From Pseudomonas sp. StFLB209 (GTDB lineage Bacteria; Pseudomonadota; Gammaproteobacteria; Pseudomonadales; Pseudomonadaceae), in assembly GCF_000829415.1 (NCBI RefSeq), contig NZ_AP014637.1, positions 5,349,001-5,413,000 on the forward strand: a stretch of 64,000 bases of DNA, written 5' to 3'. Position numbers and translations under genes: made by a program. Shown piece by piece: positions 37,678 to 45,457 of the stretch (the first letter of the stretch is position 1; each line of letters opens with the position of its first letter). The notes under the pieces were generated by a model, which saw only the letters and a program-made list of their open reading frames with translations, made no database searches and had not been told where the DNA came from.

Positions 37678-39489
37678 TCAGACGTTGGGGGTGGGTGTAC
37701 TGTTGCGGCTGGCAATGAATGCCCGCCATCCGCCGAGTTCGGTAATGTCGGTAGCGCTGTGCAGCGCCAGCGGTTCGCAGATGAAGCCCTTGACCCAACG
37801 GCCATCAGCCAGTTGCAGGTTGCCAATGCCCAGCGGCGGCGGAATTTCGGCGACGAACTCGCCAAAGCGCGCCAGCGGGATGTCCCACAGCTCAACGATG
37901 ATCGACGCACCCTGCTCGGCCCGCGCCAGCCCAGGCTTGGGCGGCACGGTGCCGGGCAACGCATACAGCCGGTAATCGCTGGCGGTCAGGGTCTGCTCGA
38001 CCAGCACCGCGTTGCGCTGGGTGAGCTGGAAGTTCAGCGGCATGCCGGTCAGGTGCGCACCGACCACTGCCAGACGCACACAGCCCGGCGCTTGCAGGGC
38101 TGGCGCGGGCGCAGGCTTTGCAGCGCCAGTGGCGCCCAAGGTAAGCTCTTGGGCCTGCTGCCAGCGCTTGCCCAGGCTGACCAGCGCCAGGTCGTGCCAG
38201 GCCGGCGCCAGCAAAGTGATACCGGCCGGCAAGCCGTCATCGCGCAGCCCGGCAGGCAGGGCCAGCGCCGAGAGGTCGGCCAGGTTGGTGAAGTTGGTGT
38301 AGGTGCCGAACTGGCTGTTGAACAGCACCGGCTCCTCGGCCATCTCGGCGATACGGCGGATGGTCGGCGCGGTCGGAACCACCAGCGCATCGAAGCCGGC
38401 CAGGCTGTCATTGATCTGCCGCGACAGCTCGGCGCGCAGGTACTCAGCCTTGTAGGCGTCGCAGGCACTGTAGCGTTTGCCGCCCTCGACAATACCGCGT
38501 ACCACCGGGTCGATTGCCGCAGGATCCACGCCTTCAACCGCGACGGTTCGCTCAGCCACCCACGGGCCCAGATACAACTGCTCGGCCAACCGGCTAAATG
38601 GGGTGAAGTCGATTTCGCTGATTTCGGCACCTGACTGGCGAAGCCGGTCCAGCGCTTGCTGAAACTGCACCCTGCTCTGCTCGTCGCTAAAGAACTCCAG
38701 GGTTGCCGGGACTGCCAGCTTGGGCCTGGCGCCGATTGCGACTGGCGCGCTGTTGGGGTTGTGCCGACTGTAGGGGTCGGCGGCGTCATAACCGCTGGCC
38801 AGTTTGAGCACGGTTTCGGCGTCATCGACGGTCAGGGCGAAGATCGAGATGCAGTCGACAGTGCGGCAAGCCGGCACCAAACCGGTGTTGGGCAGCAGAC
38901 CCTTGGTCGGTTTGAGACCGACAATGTTATTGAAGCCCGCCGGCACCCGACCAGAACCTGCGGTGTCAGTCCCCAGCGAAAACGCCACCAGGCCACGGGC
39001 AACCACGCTGGCAGAGCCCGAGCTCGAACCACCGCTGACGTAGTCCGGATCAAAACTGTTGGGCACCGCGCCATAGGGCGAACGGGTGCCGACCAGACCG
39101 GTGGCAAACTGATCCAGATTGGTCTTGCCCATCAACACCGCACCGGCAGCGCGCAACCGCGCCACAACCGTGGCATCGGTTTGCGCAGCATAGGCAAACT
39201 CTGGGCACGCGGCGGTGGTCGGCCAACCGGCCGCATCGATGTTGTCCTTGATGGCGAACGGCACGCCATACAACGGCAGCGCACTACGATCCCCACCCGC
39301 GGCCTCCAGCCGGGCCTGCAACTGATCGAGTTGCGCATCGAGCTGTTCGGCACTGACCCGGCTGATCCACGCCGTGTCGTCTTCACTCAAGCGGTTGCGC
39401 AGCTCATGCAGCAAGGCGCCGGGTTGCAGAGCGTCGCGATAGGCCTGTTGCCAATCAGCCAAGGTGTAAAGCGCAGAAGCCTGGGACAT
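37678..39489 (-). CDS. atzF: Allophanate hydrolase
   Basis: 603 aa. Start 39489 (MSQASALYTL) has GGAAT 9 nt upstream; 39504 is an alternative. Hydrolyses allophanate to ammonia and carbon dioxide. Amidase-signature domain: Lys in PFAIKDNIDAAG, the serine stretch VSGGSSSGSASVV and TDTAGSGRVPAGFNNIVGLK complete the Ser-Ser-Lys triad. The C-terminal domain (about 460-603, LYALPGTVPPKPGLAR, IPPPLGIGNLQLADG) is the second allophanate hydrolase domain. First gene of the urea operon, under a sigma-54 promoter. Confidence 0.94.
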   Translation of the reverse strand: MSQASALYTLADWQQAYRDALQPGALLHELRNRLSEDDTAWISRVSAEQLDAQLDQLQARLEAAGGDRSALPLYGVPFAIKDNIDAAGWPTTAACPEFAYAAQTDATVVARLRAAGAVLMGKTNLDQFATGLVGTRSPYGAVPNSFDPDYVSGGSSSGSASVVARGLVAFSLGTDTAGSGRVPAGFNNIVGLKPTKGLLPNTGLVPACRTVDCISIFALTVDDAETVLKLASGYDAADPYSRHNPNSAPVAIGARPKLAVPATLEFFSDEQSRVQFQQALDRLRQSGAEISEIDFTPFSRLAEQLYLGPWVAERTVAVEGVDPAAIDPVVRGIVEGGKRYSACDAYKAEYLRAELSRQINDSLAGFDALVVPTAPTIRRIAEMAEEPVLFNSQFGTYTNFTNLADLSALALPAGLRDDGLPAGITLLAPAWHDLALVSLGKRWQQAQELTLGATGAAKPAPAPALQAPGCVRLAVVGAHLTGMPLNFQLTQRNAVLVEQTLTASDYRLYALPGTVPPKPGLARAEQGASIIVELWDIPLARFGEFVAEIPPPLGIGNLQLADGRWVKGFICEPLALHSATDITELGGWRAFIASRNSTPTPNV

Positions 39490-39529
39490 ATGCTGAGATT
39501 CCATCTTGTATCCAAGTTGGGATCTGTAT

Positions 39530-39546
39530 TGCAACGCTAATGCCAG
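39530..39546 (-). promoter_or_regulatory. Sigma-54 promoter of the urea operon
   Basis: On the minus strand CTGGCATTAGCGTTGCA matches the -24/-12 consensus (TGGCAC-N5-TTGCA) with the invariant GG and GC in correct spacing. It ends about 40 nt from the allophanate hydrolase start. A TGGTGCA half-site at 39651, about 105 bp upstream, could be part of an NtrC site. Confidence 0.75.
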
Positions 39547-39771
39547 TTCTTATAAACGCTTTAAGTTCAGCCACTTAGCTTTATAACAAGGGGGATTTTG
39601 GAGTTTCTGCACGGGCCAGTCGCACGCTTATCGCGCAGCCTGCCTGCTCGTGGTGCAGCGGCCTTGTAGTTAACCTGCGGGAGCTAGCTGAGCTGCCGCT
39701 CAAGCGCTTGCTCTGTGGCACTCCTTCCCCACCCTGAACGGCGGGCTTGTCGCGCCCCGATGGTCACGGCC

Positions 39772-40704
39772 TCAAACGGCGCTGAACCGCTGCGCCAACC
39801 CCTGCGCCTTGAACCGCTCCAGCAGGAAATCGACGAACGCGCGGGTCTTGCCCGGCAACAGTTTGTGCTCGGCGTAGTACAGGGAAATATTGCCATCGTC
39901 GACATACCAGTCTGGCAGTACCCGTACCAGACGCTGACGTTCCAGGTACGGCAAGGCAAACGGCAGGCTCACCAGCGCGATGCCAAGGCCCTGCTCGGCG
40001 GCGGCACAGGCGGCTTCCGAGTCGCTCAGGGTCATGCGCGGCTTCAGGCGTAGCGGGCTTTGCTCCTGATTTTGATGAGGGCTGCGGTGAGTCAGCGGCC
40101 AACTGCGTACCCGGCCAGTCTGTGGCGAGCGAATCAGGATGCCGGCGGCGTTTTCAAGATCATCCGGGTGTTCGACCGGGTTCTTGCGCTGATACTCCGG
40201 GGCGGCCACCAGAATGCGATGGGCCGGTCCCAATTTACGCGCCACTACACCGGGCGGTAGCTCAAAGCCGCCACCGATGGCGGCATCGAAGCCCTGACCG
40301 ATCAGGTCGACCTGACGGTTATCGAAATGCCAGTCAGCGACGATCGCCGGGTACTGCTGCAAAAACTCACCCAGCAGCGGCAGCACATAAAGCCGCCCGA
40401 ACATCAGGCCCATGCTCACTTTGAGCGTACCGGCAGGCTGGCCCTCGGCGCTGGCCAGGTTGGCCACGGCATTCTGGATCACACCAAAACTGCCACCGAC
40501 CTCATCAAGAAAGCGTCGCCCTGCTTCGGTCAGGGTCAGTCGGCGGGTGCTGCGCAGAAACAGCCGCACGCCAAGCCGCGCTTCCAGCCCAGCGACATTT
40601 TTGCCGACCGCAGCGGAAGTCAGCCCCAGCCGCCGCGCGGCCTCGGCGAAACTGCCGGCTTCGGCACTCCGGATAAAGCTCTCGATGCTGCCAAAGGTTT
40701 CCAT
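39772..40704 (-). CDS. LysR-family regulator, divergent from SDR gene
   Basis: 310 aa. N-terminal helix-turn-helix (IESFIRSAEAGSFAEAARRL, SAAVGKNVAGLEARLGVRLF) and effector domain of the CrgA/AaeR-like group (GTLKVSMGLMFGRLYVLPLL, DLIGQGFDAAIGGGFELPPG). A TAAACTTCTGGTTTA palindrome at 40741-40755 in the gap to the divergent SDR gene suits a LysR box. It probably regulates that gene. Confidence 0.9.
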   Translation of the reverse strand: METFGSIESFIRSAEAGSFAEAARRLGLTSAAVGKNVAGLEARLGVRLFLRSTRRLTLTEAGRRFLDEVGGSFGVIQNAVANLASAEGQPAGTLKVSMGLMFGRLYVLPLLGEFLQQYPAIVADWHFDNRQVDLIGQGFDAAIGGGFELPPGVVARKLGPAHRILVAAPEYQRKNPVEHPDDLENAAGILIRSPQTGRVRSWPLTHRSPHQNQEQSPLRLKPRMTLSDSEAACAAAEQGLGIALVSLPFALPYLERQRLVRVLPDWYVDDGNISLYYAEHKLLPGKTRAFVDFLLERFKAQGLAQRFSAV

Positions 40705-40740
40705 GGCCGATCCTTGCAGAAGACAAACACGGCCTGATCA

Positions 40741-40755
40741 TAAACTTCTGGTTTA
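40741..40755. promoter_or_regulatory. LysR-type palindrome
   Basis: TAAACTTCTGGTTTA, a 5-bp inverted repeat with a 5-bp centre, 37 nt upstream of the LysR start and facing the SDR gene. Confidence 0.5.
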
Positions 40756-40854
40756 CTCAGAGCATGCGATTAATGGTCTACCGGGCTGGTAATTCACCCG
40801 CAATACTTGACTCACTGCGGGGCGCATCGCCCTGACCCTTTCAGGAGAACAACC

Positions 40855-41604
40855 ATGACTCATTGCCCTTCAATCGCCGGCAAAGTCGCTCTGGTTCAAG
40901 GCGGCTCACGCGGCATCGGCGCAGCCATCGTCAAACGCCTCGCCGCCGAGGGCGCCAGCGTCGCCTTCACCTTCGTCAGCTCGGCCAGCAAAGCCCAGGC
41001 GCTGGAGGACGAAATCATTGCCGCTGGCGGCAAAGCGCTGGCCATTCAGGCTGACAGCGCCGACGCCGAAGCGGTGATTGAGGCGGTCGCACAAACAGCA
41101 GAAGCCTTTGGCCGGATCGACATTCTGGTCAACAACGCAGGTGTACTGGCCTTGGGCTCGGTCGAAGAGCTGCCGCTGGCCGACTTCGACCGCACCCTGG
41201 CGATCAACGTACGCAGCGTGTTTGTCGCCAGCCAGGCGGCGCTGCAACATATGGGCACTGGCGGGCGAATCATCAATATTGGCAGCACCAATGCCGAGCG
41301 CGTGCCCTTCGCAGGGGGTGCCACCTACGCCATGAGCAAGTCGGCGCTTATCGGTCTGGTCAAAGGCATGGCCCGTGATCTGGGGTCACGGGGCATCACC
41401 GTCAACAACGTGCAGCCCGGCCCGGTGGACACCGACATGAACCCCGCCAACGGTGAAATGGCGCCCGGCCTGCTGGGCCTGATGGCACTGGACCGCTATG
41501 GCAGCGCCGAAGAGATCGCCGGGTTTGTCGCCTACCTGGCCGGGCCGGAAGCGGGCTATATCACCGGTGCCAACCTGACCATTGATGGTGGCTTTGCGGC
41601 CTGA
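40855..41604 (+). CDS. Short-chain dehydrogenase/reductase (3-oxoacyl-ACP reductase type)
   Basis: 249 aa. ATG 40855 follows CAGGAGAAC. A classical SDR: NAD(P)-binding GGSRGIGAAI, NNAG (LVNNAGVLALG), catalytic Ser in INIGSTNAE, and YxxxK as YAMSKSALIG, C-terminal GANLTIDGGFAA. It may reduce a ketone or quinone-like compound; such LysR/SDR pairs are common in Pseudomonas and the substrate is not predictable. Confidence 0.9.
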   Translation: MTHCPSIAGKVALVQGGSRGIGAAIVKRLAAEGASVAFTFVSSASKAQALEDEIIAAGGKALAIQADSADAEAVIEAVAQTAEAFGRIDILVNNAGVLALGSVEELPLADFDRTLAINVRSVFVASQAALQHMGTGGRIINIGSTNAERVPFAGGATYAMSKSALIGLVKGMARDLGSRGITVNNVQPGPVDTDMNPANGEMAPGLLGLMALDRYGSAEEIAGFVAYLAGPEAGYITGANLTIDGGFAA

Positions 41605-41681
41605 AACAGAGGTGCGCCATGCGCGCTGAGCCGTTACTATCGCGCCCCGCTTCTTATGGGCCGCCGATACAAGGACGCAGC

Positions 41682-42590
41682 ATGGCACTCACCAGCACCA
41701 TTACCCCCTACGACGATCGCTGGCCAACGCTGTTTCAAGCAACCCTTGAACAGCTTGCTGCAGCCTTCGGTACTGAGCATGTTGCCACCCACCATGTGGG
41801 CAGCACCGCCGTCGAAGGGCTGGCTGCCAAGCCGGAAATCGACGTACTGATCGAAGTCCGTGAACACTGTAACGAAGCTCAGCGTGATGCCGTGTTGGCC
41901 GGGTTCGGCTATGTACGCGGCAGCGACCTTACACCGGGGCATCATTTTTATCGCCGCAATGTCGACGGTGTGCGCACTCACAAATTGCACATCTGCGTAA
42001 CCGGTCATCCGCAGATTGAACGGGTGCTGCGGTTTCGCGACCTGTTGCGTGCGGACGCGGTACTGCGCCAGCGTTATCAAGCGCTCAAGCTCGAACTCGA
42101 AGCGAGTAACACGGCCGGTATGGGCCAATACCTGGCCGGCAAGGCGCCGTTCATTGAGATGCTATTGGACAAGCCGGGCAAGGCTTGCCCGGTGCTGTTG
42201 CGGCGCCAGGGCGAACAAGTGCAGATCCTTGCTTTCCGGCACCCGCTGGCCGGCTACCAACTGGTGAAAGGCAGTATTGAACCTGATGAGTCAGCAGCCC
42301 AGGCGGCCGTGCGCGAACTCGCGGAAGAATCGGGGCTTACCGGCGCCCGGATCAAATGCGACCTGGGCGTCTGGCCTTGCGGCGTTGATGGGCAACTGTG
42401 GTCTTTGCAGTGCTGCGAAGCTGTCGGGCCAGTGCCGGAGCACTGGCGCTTTACCACCGCGGACGATGGCGGCCGGGTTTTTGAGTTTTTCTGGCAACCA
42501 CTGGAGCAAGATCTGCCTGAACCCTGCCACCCGGTGTACCAGCGAGCCCTGCAACAGATCAGGAGCAGGACCGCTGCCCTGCCCGACTGA
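41682..42590 (+). CDS. GrpB-family nucleotidyltransferase fused to a Nudix hydrolase
   Basis: 302 aa. Start 41682 (MALTSTITPYDDRW) follows AAGGA. Residues 1-165 are a GrpB/UPF0157 domain of the nucleotidyltransferase fold (HHVGSTAVEGLAAKPEIDVL with the GS...D.D-like motif, HKLHICVTGH, YLAGKAPFIEMLL). Residues about 170-302 are a Nudix domain with the complete Nudix box GX5EX7REUXEEXGU in GSIEPDESAAQAAVREL plus AEESGL. The two are normally separate proteins. Linker near residue 168. The fusion suggests that a GrpB-made nucleotidyl product is hydrolysed by the attached Nudix domain. Confidence 0.88.
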   Translation: MALTSTITPYDDRWPTLFQATLEQLAAAFGTEHVATHHVGSTAVEGLAAKPEIDVLIEVREHCNEAQRDAVLAGFGYVRGSDLTPGHHFYRRNVDGVRTHKLHICVTGHPQIERVLRFRDLLRADAVLRQRYQALKLELEASNTAGMGQYLAGKAPFIEMLLDKPGKACPVLLRRQGEQVQILAFRHPLAGYQLVKGSIEPDESAAQAAVRELAEESGLTGARIKCDLGVWPCGVDGQLWSLQCCEAVGPVPEHWRFTTADDGGRVFEFFWQPLEQDLPEPCHPVYQRALQQIRSRTAALPD

Positions 42591-42606
42591 AGCTGTTTGA
42601 CCGGTT

Positions 42607-43485
42607 TTAGATCCGCGGCTTGAGGTCCAGTTGCGCCAGCACATCAGCCAGACGCTCCCGCGTCGCCACTGAACAGCCTTGCATCGGCGCACGCAAGTCA
42701 GGCGCCAGCAAACCTTGCAATGCCAGGGCCGCTTTGACCGGCGCCGGGTTCGGTTCACAGAACGCGGCCTGCATCCACTCGCGCAGACGGTAGAAGGTCG
42801 CGCGGGCGGCGGCCAGTTCGCCGTTGTCGAGCTGACGCTGCATCTGCACATACAGATCGGCACGAATATGCGCTGACACCGAGATCGCACCGGCACCGCC
42901 CAGGCACAGGTTGTTGAAGATCTGCAGGTCTTCGCCGGTGAGAATCTCGGCGTTGCCATCGGCGATCAGTACAGTGGTGGTGTCCAGGTCGCCGCCACAA
43001 TCCTTGACCGCTGCAATACGCGGATGGCGCACGATCCGCCGGATCGTCTCGCGCTCGATGCGCACGCCGGTGCGATAAGGAATGTCGTAAAGCACCACCG
43101 GCACCGTGGCAGCATCAGCCACGGTCTTGAAGAACGACTCCAGCCCGCTTTGGGACGGACGAATGTAATACGGCGCCGGGACCAGCAGGCCAGCCAGCGC
43201 CCGTTGCTGGATGTCCTGTTGAAAGGCCAGCAGCTCGCGCAGATTGTTACCGGCCAGGCCCATGATGACCTGATCGGCCGGCACCCGCTCAAGCACCGCA
43301 TCAAGCACCGCCAGTTGCTCGGCATGGCTGAGCGCTGCGGCCTCGCCGGAAGTGCCGCAAACCACCAGGCCGCGAACCCCATCGTCGAGCAGCTTGCCAG
43401 CCAGGTGCTGCAGGGCAGGAAAATCAATTTCATCGTTACGAAAGGGTGTGACCAGAGCGACCCAGATACCACGAAAAGCTGACAT
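42607..43485 (-). CDS. DapA-family aldolase/lyase
   Basis: 292 aa. Belongs to the 4-hydroxy-tetrahydrodipicolinate synthase/N-acetylneuraminate lyase family: GIWVALVTPF at the start, CGTSGEAAALSHAEQ, the Tyr in YDIPYRTGV and the Schiff-base Lys in AAVKDCGGDL. Residue pattern and length fit DapA. It is not near lysine genes, so it may be a DapA paralogue or act on another 2-keto acid. A hyphenated inverted repeat lies upstream at 43570-43596. Confidence 0.85.
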   Translation of the reverse strand: MSAFRGIWVALVTPFRNDEIDFPALQHLAGKLLDDGVRGLVVCGTSGEAAALSHAEQLAVLDAVLERVPADQVIMGLAGNNLRELLAFQQDIQQRALAGLLVPAPYYIRPSQSGLESFFKTVADAATVPVVLYDIPYRTGVRIERETIRRIVRHPRIAAVKDCGGDLDTTTVLIADGNAEILTGEDLQIFNNLCLGGAGAISVSAHIRADLYVQMQRQLDNGELAAARATFYRLREWMQAAFCEPNPAPVKAALALQGLLAPDLRAPMQGCSVATRERLADVLAQLDLKPRI

Positions 43486-43787
43486 GCAAAATCTCCTTGA
43501 GTAGACCGGCGGGTCTCGTCAGGAGGGTGCGGGAGCGGGTGCTGGGAGGGTATCTGCCTGGCGCCTTGGTGTCCTGTCAGCCCATCTGACGGGACAGCGC
43601 GCCCCGGTCAAATGAGCGACTGTTTCTTGGATTTATTGGCAACGGACACGCACACGCACGCCGCGAGACAGAGGTCCCGGGAAAGCGGCGAGTGGTCAAG
43701 GCTGGTAGGCATTGGTAGTCCGTGGCGCAGTGATTGCCCGGCGATCATGCGCGGGCCGGGCAAACAAAGTCAACAGAGCGTCACAAA
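43486..43787. other. Gap between dapA-like and LysR genes
   Basis: 302 bp without a gene. It contains the inverted repeat at 43570-43596 and a GCCCGGC/GCCGGGC stem near 43738-43763 beyond the LysR stop, without a T-run. Confidence 0.5.
43570..43596. promoter_or_regulatory. Inverted repeat upstream of dapA-like gene
   Basis: TGTCCTGTCAG and CTGACGGGACA, inverted with a 5-bp centre, matching at 10 of 11 positions; about 85 nt upstream of the dapA-like start. Operator or hairpin. Confidence 0.4.
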
Positions 43788-44705
43788 TCATTTCAAAGCC
43801 GGCGGCGTCCACTCCCCCGCAATTTCAACCACCCACTCGATGAACATCCGCAGCTTGGCACTGACGTGCCGGTTCGGCGGCCAGGCGATGTACATCGGCA
43901 TCGAGTCGAGCTGCCAGTCGCTGAACAGCTGCATCAGCTCACCGCTTTGCACATGCGCTGTCGCCATGTACTCCGGCAGCCAGAGAATACCCAGCCCGGC
44001 CAGGCCGGCGGCCAGATAGGCATTCCCGTCATCGACCGCCAGCGCGTGATGGCCTTGGACCTTGAGGCTTTCGTTGCCCCGCTGCATGGCATAGGGCAAG
44101 GGTTTACCGGTGCGGGCCCAGAGGTAACCGACGATCCGGTGGCGGCTATCTTCCAGCTCACGGGGGTGCACCGGGGTGCCGAAGCGCTGCAAATAAGCCG
44201 GCGCGGCGTAGACGCCCAGCCGCAAGTCAGCGAGTCGTCGCGCGATTAGCGACTGATCGGTCAATTCTCCGCCGCGCACCACGCAGTCAACGTTTTCGTC
44301 GATCAGGTCGACCTTGCGATCACTGACACCCATGTCCAGTTGAATGTCCGGGTAACGGGCGTAAAAGCTTGGCAAGGCCGGGATCAACACCTTGGCCGCC
44401 AGCGGGCTGGGCACATCGATCCGCAGCCGTCCACGTGGCACTGCAGCGGCGCTCGACAGGCTGGTTTCGGCATCGTCCATATCTGCCAGCAGCCGCACCA
44501 CGCGCTCGTAATAGGCGGCGCCATCGGCGGTGACATTGACCTTGCGCGTGGTGCGGTTGAGCAAGCGCACCCGCAAGCGCGCCTCAAGCTGCTGGATCAG
44601 TTGGGTCACGCTGGTCTTGCTCAGGTGCAGGGTGTCGGCAGCCTTGGTGAAGCTGCCGGTTTCCACTACGCGGGCAAAGGCCAGCATCGCGTCGAAACGG
44701 TCCAT
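43788..44705 (-). CDS. LysR-family regulator, divergent from RidA gene
   Basis: 305 aa. Start 44705 (MDRFDAMLAFARVVETGSFT) has AGGAGCG upstream. CrgA-like LysR: helix-turn-helix LHLSKTSVTQLIQQLEARLR, effector domain GRLRIDVPSPLAAKVLIPAL. A strong TGTTTG/CAAACA palindrome separates it from the divergent RidA-like gene, the probable target. Confidence 0.9.
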   Translation of the reverse strand: MDRFDAMLAFARVVETGSFTKAADTLHLSKTSVTQLIQQLEARLRVRLLNRTTRKVNVTADGAAYYERVVRLLADMDDAETSLSSAAAVPRGRLRIDVPSPLAAKVLIPALPSFYARYPDIQLDMGVSDRKVDLIDENVDCVVRGGELTDQSLIARRLADLRLGVYAAPAYLQRFGTPVHPRELEDSRHRIVGYLWARTGKPLPYAMQRGNESLKVQGHHALAVDDGNAYLAAGLAGLGILWLPEYMATAHVQSGELMQLFSDWQLDSMPMYIAWPPNRHVSAKLRMFIEWVVEIAGEWTPPALK

Positions 44706-44718
44706 CAGCGCTCCTGAT

Positions 44719-44737
44719 TGTTTGCGATTTACAAACA
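44719..44737. promoter_or_regulatory. LysR-type palindrome
   Basis: TGTTTGCGATTTACAAACA: perfect 6-bp arms with a 7-bp centre, 14 nt upstream of the LysR start in the divergent gap. Confidence 0.6.
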
Positions 44738-44830
44738 GTGATGGGTGAGTTTGCGAGTTTATCCGCACCGGGGCGCCACCTAAAGTGGCCTTCAGCACAT
44801 CGCTTTCCGGCTCATCCCCAGGAGTTTCCC

Positions 44831-45241
44831 ATGACCCAACGTGACGTTGTTTTCCCCGCTGGCCGCCAGGCCCTTTATGAGCGCAATCGCTACTCGCCGG
44901 CGGTTCGTTCCAACGGTTTTCTGTTCGTGTCCGGCCAGGTCGGCAGCCGTGAAGACGGCTCGCCGCAACCCGGTTTGCAGAATCAGGTGCGTCGCGCCTT
45001 TGACAACCTCAATGCGATTCTTGAGGCCGCGGGTGGCAGCTTCGAGGACGTGGTGGATGTCACCGTGTTCATGGTCGATCCGCAATCGACCTTCGAAACC
45101 ATCTGGCAGGTGGTGCCCGAATACTGGGGCGAGGCGCCCTACCCGACCATCACCGCTGTTGGTGTGACCTGGTTGTACGGGTTCGACTTTGAAATCAAGG
45201 TCATTGCCAAGGCCCCGAAAAGCGCCAACAACGGCGCATGA
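44831..45241 (+). CDS. RidA/YjgF-family protein
   Basis: 136 aa. ATG follows AGGAG. The Rid fold: SPAVRSNGFLFVSGQVGSRE at the entrance, NLNAILEAAGGSFEDVVDVT, and the C-terminal AVGVTWLYGFDFEIKVIA where the family usually has a conserved region with Arg/Glu. RidA enzymes hydrolyse reactive imines. The exact Arg of classical RidA is not obvious, so it may be a Rid subfamily member with a different substrate. Controlled by a divergent LysR. Confidence 0.88.
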   Translation: MTQRDVVFPAGRQALYERNRYSPAVRSNGFLFVSGQVGSREDGSPQPGLQNQVRRAFDNLNAILEAAGGSFEDVVDVTVFMVDPQSTFETIWQVVPEYWGEAPYPTITAVGVTWLYGFDFEIKVIAKAPKSANNGA

Positions 45242-45273
45242 TCGCCGACATTCGCTGATTACCCGCGACCCTT

Positions 45274-45294
45274 GGCGGGCAGGAACTGCCCGCC
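45274..45294. terminator. Hairpin after RidA gene
   Basis: GGCGGGCAG-GAA-CTGCCCGCC: a perfect 9-bp stem 32 nt after the stop. T-tract weak (GAGGTTT). Confidence 0.5.
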
Positions 45295-45402
45295 GAGGTT
45301 TCCCGGTCTGATTAATTGAGGCCGACCAATAGGGGGTGGTATTACGCTCAAGAAAAAACATTTTGTAAAAATTTCGTTAAGGAGCACTTGTAAAAGCAAT
45401 TC

Positions 45403-45421
45403 AAATGTAAATAATTCGCAT
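45403..45421. promoter_or_regulatory. Possible Fur box
   Basis: AAATGTAAATAATTCGCAT resembles the Fur consensus only in part. It is AT-rich and lies 37 nt upstream of the siderophore receptor gene, where a Fur site is expected. Confidence 0.35.
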
Positions 45422-45457
45422 CCGAAAACAATTAGCACTCACATTCGGATCTCTCCC

